Below are positions 28,135 through 36,963 of a stretch of 36,971 bases of DNA, piece by piece (the first letter of the stretch is position 1; each line of letters opens with the position of its first letter). Where the stretch lies: assembly GCA_028282245.1 (NCBI GenBank), contig JANQIL010000116.1, positions 1 to 36,971 of the forward strand, in the 5' to 3' direction. The position numbers and the translations under genes were made by a program. The stretch is from Magnetospira sp. GTDB taxonomy: Bacteria > Pseudomonadota > Alphaproteobacteria > Rhodospirillales > Magnetospiraceae. The notes beneath the pieces are model-generated. The model worked only from the letters and a program-made list of their open reading frames with translations. It made no database searches and had not been told where the DNA came from.

Positions 28135-29216
28135 GCCGCGTCGCGATTGCCGGTCCCGGCAGCCGATTCCGGTTGGTCCAGCGGATCGGGCGCCATCGGG
28201 CCGTCGGTGCGATGGCCGAGCAGGGCCACCTTCAGCGCCTTCCAGGGACGGGTGATGGTGACGTCGACGGCGCTCGGCTCGTAGCCCGAGTGGACCATGC
28301 AGTCGGCGCATTTCTCGTGCCGGCCGGTGCCCCAGGCCTCCCAGTCCGTGTTGTCCATGAGGTCCCGGAAACTTTCCGCGTGGCCCTCGCCGACCAGATA
28401 GCAGGGCCGCTGCCAGCCGAACACGTTGCGGGTCGGGTTGCCCCAGGGGGTGCACTGGAACGTCTGGTTGCCGGCCAGGAAGTCCAGGTACAGACTCGAT
28501 TGGTTGAACCGCCAGTTGCGGCCCTTGCCCCGTCGGAGCAGGTCTCGGAACAACCGCTTGGTGCGCGCGCGGCGCAGGAAATGCGCTTGCGCGGGGGCCT
28601 TCTCGTAGGCATAGCCGGGCGCCACGGTAACCCCCTCGACCCCCAGGTCGTGGCAGGCGAAATCGAAAAAGTCGGCGAAGGCGGCCGGATCGGCGCCATC
28701 GAACAGCGTGCTGTTGATGGTTACCCGGAACCCGCGCGTCCGGGCGGCGCGGATCGCCGAGACCGCCTTGTCGAACACCCCGTCGCGGCACACCACCGCG
28801 TCGTGATGCGCCCGGTCCCCGTCCAGGTGCACCGAGAAGGTGAGATAGGGCGACGGCGTGAAGCGGTCGAGTCGCTTTTCCATCAGCAGCGCGTTGGTGC
28901 ACAGATAGACGAAGCGCTTCCGGGCGACCAGGCCGTCGACGATCCTCTCGATGTCGTCGTGCAGCAGCGGCTCGCCACCCGGGATGGAGACGATCGGGGC
29001 GCCGCATTCCTCGGCCGCCGACAGGCAATCCTCGACGCTCAGGCGGCGGGCCAGCACGTCCTTCGGATAGGCGATCTTGCCGCAGCCCGCGCAGGCCAGA
29101 TTGCACTGGAACAGCGGCTCCAGCATCAGGACCAGCGGATAGCGCCGCCGGCCGCGCAGCTTCTGCTTGACGATGTAGCCGCCGACCCGGACGGCCTGGA
29201 TCAGGGGAACGCCCAT
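28131..29216 (-). CDS. hpnH: Adenosyl-hopene transferase HpnH (radical SAM)
   Basis: 361-residue radical SAM enzyme adding the 5'-deoxyadenosyl group to hopene to make adenosylhopane, the entry to C35 hopanoids. The cluster motif CNLACAGC has Cys38, Cys42 and Cys45; SIPGGEPLLHDDI is the SAM GGEP motif, and the HpnH-type C-terminal part includes FQCTPWGNPTRNVFGWQRPCYL and a second Cys pair EKCADCMVHSG. The N-terminus MGVPLIQAVRVGGYIVKQKLRG is family-like. Start ATG 29216 has GGAGG 4 nt upstream. It is transcribed with ispH (gap 9 nt) and against the hpnCBDEFG block, in contrast to the collinear order found in many species. Confidence 0.96.
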   Translation of the reverse strand: MGVPLIQAVRVGGYIVKQKLRGRRRYPLVLMLEPLFQCNLACAGCGKIAYPKDVLARRLSVEDCLSAAEECGAPIVSIPGGEPLLHDDIERIVDGLVARKRFVYLCTNALLMEKRLDRFTPSPYLTFSVHLDGDRAHHDAVVCRDGVFDKAVSAIRAARTRGFRVTINSTLFDGADPAAFADFFDFACHDLGVEGVTVAPGYAYEKAPAQAHFLRRARTKRLFRDLLRRGKGRNWRFNQSSLYLDFLAGNQTFQCTPWGNPTRNVFGWQRPCYLVGEGHAESFRDLMDNTDWEAWGTGRHEKCADCMVHSGYEPSAVDVTITRPWKALKVALLGHRTDGPMAPDPLDQPESAAGTGNRDAA

Positions 29217-29225
29217 GCCACCTCC

Positions 29226-30176
29226 CTAGGATACCGCCTTGCGCAACGGCTCCGGCAGCTTGAAGTGCATGTTTTCCTTGATGCCGTCCATTTCCACGAC
29301 CTCGGTGGGAACGATCTTGGACAGGCTGTCGATGATTTCGGTGACCAGTTCCTCGGGCGCCGAGGCGCCGGCCGTGAGGCCGATGCGGGCCACTCCGTCG
29401 AGCCACCCGGGATCCAGGTCGTTCGGATGGTCGAGCAGATGGGCCGGCACCCCCTCGTCGATCGCCAGTTCGCACAACCGGTTGGAATTGGAGCTGTTCT
29501 TGGAGCCGACCACGAGCACCAGATCCGCCTCGCGAGCCAGTTGGCGGACCGCGCTCTGGCGGTTCTGGGTGGCGTAGCAGATGTCCTTCACGTCGGGTCC
29601 CTGAATGTCCGGGAAACGGGTCTTCAGGGCCTCGATCACCTCGCGCGTGTCGTCCACCGACAGGGTGGTCTGGGTCACGTAGGCAATCGCGCTCGGGTCG
29701 CGGACGTTCAGCTTTGCGGCGTCCTCGGGGCTCGAGACCAGCAGCACGCCGCCCTGGATTTGTCCCGAGGTGCCTTCCACTTCCGGATGGCCGGCATGCC
29801 CGATCAGCACGACCTCGCGGCCCTTGTCGGCGTGGTGGCGGCCTTCCCGATGGACCTTGGAGACCAGCGGACAGGTGGCGTCGAGCACCGGCAGGTCGCG
29901 CTGCACCGCGTGATCCATCACCGACTGCGGCACGCCGTGGGCCGAGAACACGGTCACCGCGCCGTCGGGGATATCGTCCAGGCTGTCGACAAACACCGCG
30001 CCGGCCTCGCGCAGGGTCTCGACGACCCGGCGGTTATGAACGATCTCGTGGCGCACGTAGACCGGCGGGCCGTATTTCTCCAGCGCCCGCTGAACGATCT
30101 CGATCGCCCGCTCGACCCCGGCGCAGAAACCGCGCGGGTTGGCCAGGATGACGCGGACGGGAGAGACGGGGGGCAT
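29226..30176 (-). CDS. ispH: 4-hydroxy-3-methylbut-2-enyl diphosphate reductase
   Basis: 316-residue iron-sulfur enzyme, the last step of the MEP pathway, giving IPP and DMAPP, the substrate pool for squalene. Cluster-ligand cysteines are Cys18 ([15 protein letters not shown]), Cys102 ([12 protein letters not shown]) and Cys200 ([10 protein letters not shown]); catalytic [11 protein letters not shown] and [17 protein letters not shown] are intact, as is [11 protein letters not shown]. Having ispH in the same unit as hpnH ties precursor supply to hopanoid synthesis. The start is ATG 30176; a longer open frame has no family similarity. The 132-nt gap to hpnA (30177-30308) should hold divergent promoters, but no convincing -35/-10 pair is visible. 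Confidence 0.96.
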   Translation of the reverse strand: MPPVSPVRVILANPRGFCAGVERAIEIVQRALEKYGPPVYVRHEIVHNRRVVETLREAGAVFVDSLDDIPDGAVTVFSAHGVPQSVMDHAVQRDLPVLDATCPLVSKVHREGRHHADKGREVVLIGHAGHPEVEGTSGQIQGGVLLVSSPEDAAKLNVRDPSAIAYVTQTTLSVDDTREVIEALKTRFPDIQGPDVKDICYATQNRQSAVRQLAREADLVLVVGSKNSSNSNRLCELAIDEGVPAHLLDHPNDLDPGWLDGVARIGLTAGASAPEELVTEIIDSLSKIVPTEVVEMDGIKENMHFKLPEPLRKAVS

Positions 30177-30308
30177 GGCGGCGTTCCGATGCTGTTCGAA
30201 CGGCGGCGCAGTGTGCCGCAAATCGACGACCGAAAAAACCTTTATTGAGTTGGGGGCAGGTGCGCTATGGAGGGAGCACGGAACAACGCAATCCGCGGGA
30301 CCATTGAG

Positions 30309-31304
30309 ATGACGACCATGATCACCGGGGCCACCGGGTTCGTCGGCGCGGCGGTGCTGCGCCGCGCGGCGGCGGCCGGCCATTCGCTCCGCGTTCTGGT
30401 CCGGCCGGGCGCCGACAGGCGCAATCTGGCCGGAGTCGAGGCGGTGCCGGTCGAGGGCGATCTGGGCGACCCGGACTCCCTGCTCCGGGCGCTCGACGGC
30501 TGCCGGTACCTGTTCCACGTGGCGGCCGACTATCGGCTGTGGGCGCGCGATCCGGACGGCATCGTCGCCCACAACGTGGAGGGCACCCGCAACGTGATGC
30601 GGGCCGCCCTGTCGGCCGGGGTCGAGCGCATCGTCTACACCAGCAGCGTGGCGGCGATGGGGACCATGCCCGACTGCACGCCGGCCGACGAGGAGACGCC
30701 GGTCACCCTGGACGACATGATCGGCCCCTACAAGCGGTCCAAGTTTCTGGCCGAGCAGGTTGTGCGGGACATGGTGGCGGTCGATGACCTGCCGGCGGTG
30801 ATCGTCAACCCGTCGACCCCGGTCGGACCGCGCGACGTCAAGCCGACCCCGACCGGGCGTCTGATCGTCGAGGCGGCGAGCGGGCGCGTCCCGGCCTTCG
30901 TCGACACCGGCCTCAATCTGGTCCATGTGGACGACGTGGCGGACGGCCATTGGCGGGCCCTGGAGCGGGGCGGAATCGGCGAACGCTACATCCTCGGCGG
31001 CGAGGACTGGTCCCTGCGCGACATCCTGGCCGAGATCGCCCGCCTGAGCGGCCGCAAGCCGCCGTCCCTGGCCCTGCCGCACGGACTGGTGATGCCGGTC
31101 GCCTGGATTGCCGAGACCTTCGCCCGTTGGTCGAAATCCGAGCGCGCCCCTTTCGCCACCGTCGACGGGATCAAGATGGCCAGAAAGTGGATGTATTTCT
31201 CGTCGGCCAAGGCGCGGCGCGATCTGGGCTATGAACCGGGATCGGCGGCGCGTGGCCTCGCCGACGCGGTCGACTGGTTTCGGGCCAACGGATACCTGGA
31301 CTGA
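30309..31304 (+). CDS. hpnA: Hopanoid-associated sugar epimerase HpnA
   Basis: About 331 residues, short-chain extended SDR fold. The NAD(P) motif [15 protein letters not shown] sits at the N-terminus; the Tyr-Lys catalytic pair is in [12 protein letters not shown], with the Ser in YTSSVAAMG, and [21 protein letters not shown] is the HpnA-type substrate segment. HpnA is a standard member of hopanoid clusters; its substrate has not been proven, an NDP-sugar being the usual guess. I prefer ATG 30309 (GGGA 8 nt upstream) to ATG 30267, which adds 14 unlike residues; MITG at 30318 is also possible. It is the first gene of the last plus-strand block. Confidence 0.9.
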   Translation: MTTMITGATGFVGAAVLRRAAAAGHSLRVLVRPGADRRNLAGVEAVPVEGDLGDPDSLLRALDGCRYLFHVAADYRLWARDPDGIVAHNVEGTRNVMRAALSAGVERIVYTSSVAAMGTMPDCTPADEETPVTLDDMIGPYKRSKFLAEQVVRDMVAVDDLPAVIVNPSTPVGPRDVKPTPTGRLIVEAASGRVPAFVDTGLNLVHVDDVADGHWRALERGGIGERYILGGEDWSLRDILAEIARLSGRKPPSLALPHGLVMPVAWIAETFARWSKSERAPFATVDGIKMARKWMYFSSAKARRDLGYEPGSAARGLADAVDWFRANGYLD

Positions 31305-31309
31305 CGTCG

Positions 31310-32278
31310 GTGCGTTGGATGCCGTTACTCGGTCTGGCGGTCGGGCTGGGCGCCGTCGCCTGGATGCTGTCGGCGGTCGATCCGGCGGCCCTTGGAACGG
31401 CGGTGGCGACGGCCGGTTGGGGCGTTCTGCTCGGCGTGTCGGCGGCCAAGCTGCTGAGTCTCGGATTCGATGCCTTGGCCTGGAGGGCGGTCATCCCTGG
31501 ACCCCGCCGTCCCGGATTCGGGCGCGTTTTCGCGGCGCGCTGGATCGGCGAGGCGGTGAACACCCTGCTGCCGGTCGCCCAGGTTGGCGGCGACGTGGTG
31601 CGTGGCCGCCTGATCGCCCTCGCCGGAGTGCCGGGGGCGACGGCCGGCGCCTCGGTGGTGGTCGACTTCACGCTCGGGGTTGCGGTTCAGGCCCTGGTCA
31701 CCCTGGCCGCCGTAGGTCTTCTTCTGCTGCACGGCCTGCCGGACCACCTGGATGGTCCGGTGGTTCTGGGCTTCGCGGCGCTGGCCCTGGGCGCGGCGGT
31801 GCTGCTCGCGGCTCAGAGGGCGGGGATGTTCGCGCTGCTCGCCCGACTGGCCGGGAAGATCGCCCGCGCGGGGCGCTGGCGCGACCTGACGGGCAGCCTC
31901 GACGCGCTTGGGCGCGATGTGCGCGCGCTCCACGCCGACCACCGGGCGATGCTCGCCTGCGCGGCCTGGCGGGCCGTCGGTTGGGTGGCGCACGCGGTCG
32001 AGACCTGGGTGGCCCTGTGGCTGCTCGGGGCGCCGGTGGGCTGGGGAGAGGCGCTGGTCATCGAAATGATCGGCAACGCGGTGCGCAGCGCGGCGTTCCT
32101 GATCCCCGGGGCGCTGGGGGCGCAGGAGGGCGGCCTGCTGGCGGTCGGTCTGGTCTATGGACTGAGTCCGGAGACCGCGCTTGCGCTGGCATTGATCAAG
32201 CGGGCCCGCGAGCTGATGGTGAGCCTGCCTGGGCTTGCCGCCTGGGCGACCCTGGAACGGCGCGGGAGGCGGCGGTGA
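31310..32278 (+). CDS. hpnL: HpnL-family integral membrane protein (UPF0104-like)
   Basis: 322 residues with about eight membrane helices, related to the membrane part of lysylphosphatidylglycerol synthase/UPF0104. Characteristic parts are [30 protein letters not shown] (conserved NxLLP/GG region) and the second conserved block [43 protein letters not shown]. Both match the HpnL family found in hopanoid clusters, proposed to help move or modify hopanoids but without a proven activity. It starts at GTG 31310, 5 nt after hpnA, and its stop overlaps the glycosyltransferase start. Confidence 0.8.
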   Translation: MRWMPLLGLAVGLGAVAWMLSAVDPAALGTAVATAGWGVLLGVSAAKLLSLGFDALAWRAVIPGPRRPGFGRVFAARWIGEAVNTLLPVAQVGGDVVRGRLIALAGVPGATAGASVVVDFTLGVAVQALVTLAAVGLLLLHGLPDHLDGPVVLGFAALALGAAVLLAAQRAGMFALLARLAGKIARAGRWRDLTGSLDALGRDVRALHADHRAMLACAAWRAVGWVAHAVETWVALWLLGAPVGWGEALVIEMIGNAVRSAAFLIPGALGAQEGGLLAVGLVYGLSPETALALALIKRARELMVSLPGLAAWATLERRGRRR

Positions 32279-33528
32279 TTCGAGTCGCGGTCCTGGTCGA
32301 TCTGGAATGGCGCCCCACCGCCGGCGGTCACGTGAAGTGCTGGGAGCGTCTGGCCCGGGCGGCGACGCGGGTCGACGGCCTGGACCTGACGGTGTTTTTT
32401 TCCGGGCCGCGCGAGACGATCCATCGGCTGTCGGATCGGGTGCGCTACATCGTGCTGCGACCGGTGTTCAGCACCGCCTGGCTGCCGTTTCTGTCGCACG
32501 TGCCGGATCATACCGACCTCGCGCCCCATCATTGGGGCCTGGTCGGCCATCTTCGGAGGTTCGACCTGATCCACACCACCGACGGCTTTTTCAACTTCGC
32601 GCGCACGTCGGCCCATGTGGCGCGTCGTACCGGCATCCCGCTGATCAATTCCATCCACACCGATACTCCCGCCTACGCCGAGGTGTTCACCGCCCGCACC
32701 GTGCAACGGCTGTTCGGCGACGGGCCCCTGACCCGGTTCCTGCTGGACCGCCTGAAGGTTCACGAGGTGGCACGCGAAACGAACCGCCGCTATCTGGCGG
32801 CCCATCAGGCGGCCTGCGCCCGGGTGCTCGTCTCCAAGCCGGAGGATTTCGAGCGCGCGCGGGCGGTGCGGCCGGATGACCGAATCGGTTATCTGCGGCG
32901 CGGGATCGAGACCGACCTGTTCGATCCGGCGCGGCGCGACAGGGCGTGGCTGCGCGCCGAGTTCGGGATTCCCGAGGATCGCCCCCTGGTGGTGTTCGCC
33001 GGCCGTCTGAATCGCGGCAAGACCGTGCTGCGTCTGGCCCGCGCGGTTCGGGCACGGCTCGACGCCGGCGATGATCTGCATCTGCTGTGTGCCGGGGCCG
33101 GCGAGGACCGGGCGGCGATCCTCGATTTGCTCGGCGACCGCGCCACCTGTCCGGGCGCGGTGACGGCCGACCGGCTGGCGAAGATCGATGCCTGCGGCGA
33201 CATCTTCGGGTTTCCGTCGGAGATCGAGGTCAGCGCCAACGTGCCGATGGAGGCGCAGGCGGCCGGCCTGCCGACCCTGGTCGCCGAGCCGGGCGGCGCG
33301 GCGCGGGCGGTGATCGACGGCGAGACCGGGCTGGTGCTTCCGGGTGACGACGCGGCCTGGGCCGATGCCCTGGGGGTCCTGATCGCCGATCCGGCCCGCC
33401 GCCGGGCGATGGGCGTGGCGGCGCGCGCCCACGCATTGGCCGACTTTCCGACCTGGCACGACGTGGTGACCGAGGACCTGATGCCGGTTTGGCGAGCCGC
33501 CGTCGCGGAGGCCAAGCGGGATGGCTGA
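32275..33528 (+). CDS. GT4-type glycosyltransferase in the hopanoid cluster
   Basis: 417 residues with the GT-B fold. The N-terminal half begins VAVLVDLEWRPTAGGHVKCWERLARAA and has LINSIHTDTPAYAEV; the C-terminal half has VVFAGRLNRGKTVLRLARAV and the EX7E motif (EVSANVPME in FPSEIEVSANVPMEAQAAGLPTLVAE). No TM segment is seen. It starts at GTG 32275 in the hpnL stop and overlaps the next gene by 8 nt. HpnI, the known N-acetylglucosaminyl-hopanoid transferase, is a different fold, so this GT4 is not HpnI. From its neighbours (HpnL, a deacetylase, HpnN) I infer that it adds a sugar, perhaps GlcNAc, to a hopanoid or related lipid. Confidence 0.82.
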   Translation: MIRVAVLVDLEWRPTAGGHVKCWERLARAATRVDGLDLTVFFSGPRETIHRLSDRVRYIVLRPVFSTAWLPFLSHVPDHTDLAPHHWGLVGHLRRFDLIHTTDGFFNFARTSAHVARRTGIPLINSIHTDTPAYAEVFTARTVQRLFGDGPLTRFLLDRLKVHEVARETNRRYLAAHQAACARVLVSKPEDFERARAVRPDDRIGYLRRGIETDLFDPARRDRAWLRAEFGIPEDRPLVVFAGRLNRGKTVLRLARAVRARLDAGDDLHLLCAGAGEDRAAILDLLGDRATCPGAVTADRLAKIDACGDIFGFPSEIEVSANVPMEAQAAGLPTLVAEPGGAARAVIDGETGLVLPGDDAAWADALGVLIADPARRRAMGVAARAHALADFPTWHDVVTEDLMPVWRAAVAEAKRDG

Positions 33529-34288
33529 GCGGATTCTGATCCTCGCTCCGCATCCCGACGACGAGGTGGTCATGTGCGGCGGCGCCATCGGCCGCGCGCG
33601 GGCCGAGGGGGCGAGGGTGGACGTTCGGTTTCTGACCACCGGCGTGCCGGCGCCCGCCGACCTCTGGCCGTGGGACCGGCGGAGTCACGCCGCGCGGGTG
33701 GCGCGGCGGCGCGCCGAGGCCGAGGCGGCGGCCGATCTGCTGGGTCTGCGGATCGTCGGTTTTTCGGATGTTCCCACCCGCCGCCTGCGCCTGCGCCTGG
33801 CCGAGACCCGGGCCGCGATCGCGGCGGACGTCGCGGCGCGCCGCATCGATTGCCTTTGGGTGCCGGCCTTCGAGGGCGCGCACCAGGACCATGACGCCGC
33901 CCATTGCCTTGCGGCGACTTTCGGCGAGGACGTCGACATTCTTGAATACGCGGCCTATACGTTCGCCGGCGGCCGGGCGCGGTCGCAGGAATTTTTTGAT
34001 TCGGACGGCACGGAGCGGGTGTTGACCCTGGATGACGCCGAGCGTCGGCTGAAGCGGCGCGCGCTTTCCCTTTATGGCTCGGAGCGCGGCAACCTGGCCC
34101 ATGTTGCGGCGGCCCGCGAATGCCGGCGGCCGCTGCGGATCCGCGATCACGGTCGCCCGCCGCATCCCGGGCGGTTGTGGTACGCCCGATTCCAGTGGGT
34201 GCCGGTTCGCCACCCACGGGTCGATTTCACCCCGCCGGACAGGGTTTACGCCGACCTCGCCCGGTTTGGCCGGGAGGTCGCGTCGTGA
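33521..34288 (+). CDS. PIG-L/LmbE-type deacetylase
   Basis: 255 residues of the PIG-L (LmbE) zinc deacetylase family that removes acetyl groups from N-acetylglucosaminyl compounds. The zinc and catalytic motif APHPDDEVVMCGG is at the N-terminus, the second zinc site is HQDHDAAHC, and FLTTGVPAPADLWPW lies between. Its partner overlaps upstream (8 nt): a GT4 transferase plus PIG-L deacetylase is the same enzyme pairing as in mycothiol and bacillithiol synthesis. Here, next to hopanoid transport genes, it more likely de-acetylates the sugar put on a hopanoid. That is inference. Its stop overlaps hpnN by 4 nt. Confidence 0.85.
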   Translation: MAERILILAPHPDDEVVMCGGAIGRARAEGARVDVRFLTTGVPAPADLWPWDRRSHAARVARRRAEAEAAADLLGLRIVGFSDVPTRRLRLRLAETRAAIAADVAARRIDCLWVPAFEGAHQDHDAAHCLAATFGEDVDILEYAAYTFAGGRARSQEFFDSDGTERVLTLDDAERRLKRRALSLYGSERGNLAHVAAARECRRPLRIRDHGRPPHPGRLWYARFQWVPVRHPRVDFTPPDRVYADLARFGREVAS

Positions 34289-36837
34289 ACCGCGCGGCAA
34301 GCGTCGCGACCGTTTGGATCGACGCCATGCGGCGCGGCGCCGGCTGGGTGCTGCTTGTATCCCTGCTGCTGACGCTGGTCAGCCTGTGGGTGGTGGTCGA
34401 GCGGTTCGACATCAGCACCGACACCACCGACATGCTGTCGCCGGACCTGCCGTTCCGCCAGCGGATGATCGAGATGCGGGATCTGTTCCCGGAGTCCGGC
34501 GACGAACTCGTGGTCGCGGTGGAGGGGGCCACCCCCGGCCTCGCCATGGACGCCGCGACGGCTCTCGCCGAACGGCTGAAGGCGCAGTCGGGAATGTTCC
34601 AGACGGTCCTCGCGCCGGCCGCCGATCCGTTTTTCCGGCGCAACGGTCTTCTGTACCTGTCGCTCGACGATCTGGAGATGCTGGCCGACGATCTGTCGGC
34701 GGCGCAGCCGTTCCTCGGCACCCTGTGGCGCGATCCATCGCTGGCCGCCCTGGCCGACCTGCTGTCGGAGGCCCTGACGCGCGTCGATTCCGGGGACCTG
34801 CCGGTGCCGCTGGACCCGGTGCTCGAGGCGATCTCGGAGGTTGCCGAGGCGCAACGGCGGGGCGATCCGGCCTGGCTCGCCTGGAGCGATCTGATGGGAG
34901 GCGGCGGCCGCGCCGACGGGACCCAGCTGATCGTCCTGCGTCCGGTGCTCGACTATGGGTCGCTGGCCCCGGCGGCGCGCCCGATGCGGGCGGTCCGCGA
35001 CGCGGCCGACGATCTCGGCCTGACCCCGGCGCGTGGCGTCCGGGTCTCGATGACCGGGTCGGTGGCCCTGGATCACGAGGAACTGGCCAGCGTGGAGGAA
35101 GGCATGGGCTGGGCCGGCGTGGTGTCGCTGACCCTGGTGCTGAGTCTGCTGGTGCTGTGCTTCCGCTCGCCGCGCATGGTCCTCGCGGTGCTGGCGACCC
35201 TGGTCATGGGGTTGATCTGGACGGCCGGCCTCGCCTTTCTGGCGGTCGGTCAACTGAACCTCATCTCGATTGCCTTCGCGGTGCTGTTCATCGGCCTGTC
35301 GGTGGATTTCGGAATTCACTTCGGATTGCGCTACCGGGAGGCGCGGCGGCGGCCGGCCGATCACCGGGACGCATTGGCGACCGCCGCCCGAACCACCGCC
35401 GGACCGCTGCTGCTGTGCGCCGTGGCCGCCGCGATCGCCTTCTACGCCTTCCTTCCGACCGACTACGTCGGGCTCGCGCAATTGGGTCTGATCGCCGGCA
35501 GCGGCATGTTCATCGCCCTGCTCGCCAACCTGAGCGTGCTGCCGGCGCTTCTGACCCTGCTGACACCGCGCATCCCGGCGGCGCCGGCGGCGACCCGGCG
35601 AGTGTCCGATCGCATCGCGCGCCATTCCGGGACGATCCTGATCCTTGCCGGGCTGGCGGCGGTGGTCGCGGCGCCCCTGGCGCTTCGCGTGTCGTTCGAT
35701 TTCGATCCGCTGCACCTGAAGGACCCGAGGACCGAATCGGTGGCCACCCTGAACCGGCTAACCGCCGCCGGGGCCATCAACCCGTATACCCTGGCCGCGC
35801 TGGCGGACAGTCCCGAGGCCGCGCGGGACCTGGCCGACTGGCTGGCCGAGCTTCCGGAGGTCGCCGGAACGCGCACCGTCGCCCGATACGTGCCGGCCGA
35901 CCAGGAGGCCAAGCTCTATATCCTGGAAGACCTGGGGTACATCCTCGATCCCGCGTTCACCGGACGGCGCGCGTCGCCGTCCGACGACGCCCGGACGCGG
36001 CGCGCCGTGGATCGGCTGCGGACTCGTCTGGCGGCGGCCGGGGCGGACAACGTCGCGGCGGCGCGCCTTGACGCCGCCCTCGCGGAACTCGGCGCCGACC
36101 CGGCCACGCTTCGCGACCTGGAGGGTCGTCTGCTGCAAACCCTGCCGGGACGCTTGAACGGCCTCAAGGAGTCTCTTCAGGCGGAGACGTTCGGCCTGAG
36201 CGATCTGCCGCCATCGATTCTGGCCCGCGAAATCGCCACCGACGGTCGGGTCAAGGTAACGGTGACTCCGGCCGGCGGCCGTGATCCCGACAGCCTGCGC
36301 CGATTCGTCGACGCCGTGCGGCGGCTGGTTCCGGACCCCACCGGGTCGCCGGTCACCATCCTGGCGGCGGGGCGCGCGGTCGGCGGCGCCTTCGCCACCG
36401 CCGGAGTCATCGCCCTGGCCGGCGTCGGCTTGCTGCTCGCCATTGTCCTGAGGCGCGGGCGCGACCTGCTTCTGGTGGCCCTGCCGCTGCTGTTGGCGGC
36501 CGAGATCACCATGGCCGGGGCGGCGCTGCTCGGGGTGTCGTTCAACTTCGCCAACCTGATCGTGCTGCCGCTGCTGGTTGGCCTCGGGGTGGCGAGCGGC
36601 GTTCACCTGGTGACCCGGGCTCGCGAAACGGCGGCCGGGATCGCGGTGATGGACGGCAGCACCCCGCGCGCCGTGGCGTTCTCGGCCCTGACCACGGTCG
36701 GATCGTTCGGCAGCATCGCGCTGTCCAGCCATCCCGGCACGGCGAGCATGGGGGTCCTGCTGACCCTCGCCCTGGCCGCCACCCTGGTCGCGACCATGAC
36801 CGTGTTGCCGGCCCTGCTGGCCCGTGGCCGGCGATGA
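34285..36837 (+). CDS. hpnN: Hopanoid transporter HpnN (RND/MMPL family)
   Basis: 850-residue RND-superfamily transporter in the inner membrane, moving hopanoids toward the outer membrane as described for Rhodopseudomonas palustris. TM1 (about 16-38), a large periplasmic domain (about 40-270), then a TM group with GMGWAGVVSLTLVLSLLVLCF and FAVLFIGLSVDFGIHFGLRYREA (the charged transport segment), a second half with TM at about 455-475, another large loop (475-690) and the final TM group with LPLLVGLGVASGVHLVTRARET. The duplicated layout and the two conserved Asp/His helices are typical. The GTG start (34285) lies in the deacetylase stop. It is the last gene of the block. Confidence 0.93.
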   Translation: MNRAASVATVWIDAMRRGAGWVLLVSLLLTLVSLWVVVERFDISTDTTDMLSPDLPFRQRMIEMRDLFPESGDELVVAVEGATPGLAMDAATALAERLKAQSGMFQTVLAPAADPFFRRNGLLYLSLDDLEMLADDLSAAQPFLGTLWRDPSLAALADLLSEALTRVDSGDLPVPLDPVLEAISEVAEAQRRGDPAWLAWSDLMGGGGRADGTQLIVLRPVLDYGSLAPAARPMRAVRDAADDLGLTPARGVRVSMTGSVALDHEELASVEEGMGWAGVVSLTLVLSLLVLCFRSPRMVLAVLATLVMGLIWTAGLAFLAVGQLNLISIAFAVLFIGLSVDFGIHFGLRYREARRRPADHRDALATAARTTAGPLLLCAVAAAIAFYAFLPTDYVGLAQLGLIAGSGMFIALLANLSVLPALLTLLTPRIPAAPAATRRVSDRIARHSGTILILAGLAAVVAAPLALRVSFDFDPLHLKDPRTESVATLNRLTAAGAINPYTLAALADSPEAARDLADWLAELPEVAGTRTVARYVPADQEAKLYILEDLGYILDPAFTGRRASPSDDARTRRAVDRLRTRLAAAGADNVAAARLDAALAELGADPATLRDLEGRLLQTLPGRLNGLKESLQAETFGLSDLPPSILAREIATDGRVKVTVTPAGGRDPDSLRRFVDAVRRLVPDPTGSPVTILAAGRAVGGAFATAGVIALAGVGLLLAIVLRRGRDLLLVALPLLLAAEITMAGAALLGVSFNFANLIVLPLLVGLGVASGVHLVTRARETAAGIAVMDGSTPRAVAFSALTTVGSFGSIALSSHPGTASMGVLLTLALAATLVATMTVLPALLARGRR

Positions 36838-36842
36838 TCTGG

Positions 36843-36870
36843 GAAACCCGAACCCCTTTGGTCGGGTTTC
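36843..36870 (+). terminator. Hairpin after hpnN, likely terminator
   Basis: GAAACCCGA (36843-36851) and TCGGGTTTC (36862-36870) form a perfect 9-bp stem with a 10-nt loop, 5 nt after the hpnN stop. There is no T-run behind it, as is common in GC-rich alphaproteobacteria, so it may be an inefficient or Rho-assisted terminator of the hpnA-hpnN transcript. Confidence 0.65.
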
Positions 36871-36871
36871 G

Positions 36872-36949
36872 CTAGTGTGGTGGATTCGAGGTTCGCGACA
36901 TTATTCGGGGCAAACTCCATGGCGAACCTCGACTCCAAAACCACACTAG
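36872..36949. repeat. TA-flanked near-palindrome (candidate MITE or IS remnant)
   Basis: The left arm CTAGTGTGGT...GAGGTTCGC (36872-36896) and the inverted right arm GCGAACCTCGA...CCACACTAG (36922-36949) match over 24 of 25 positions with a 3-nt insertion and one mismatch; the 25-nt centre is unpaired. Each end is a TA dinucleotide, the target duplication of IS630/Tc1-type elements, followed by GTGTGGT. The length, 78 nt, fits a miniature element. It sits right behind the hpnN terminator. A cruciform or bidirectional terminator is an alternative reading. Confidence 0.55.
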
Positions 36950-36963
36950 AATCAGATTATTCC

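Noticed and set aside
34074-36071. Long plus-strand frame overlapping hpnN in another phase
   Set aside because: Arg/Gly/Ala-rich without motifs; the hpnN frame shows all RND features over the same DNA.
36603-36944. Minus-strand frame of 113 codons running into the palindromic repeat
   Set aside because: Most of it is antisense to the end of hpnN, and its first residues simply translate the repeat; no domain recognised.
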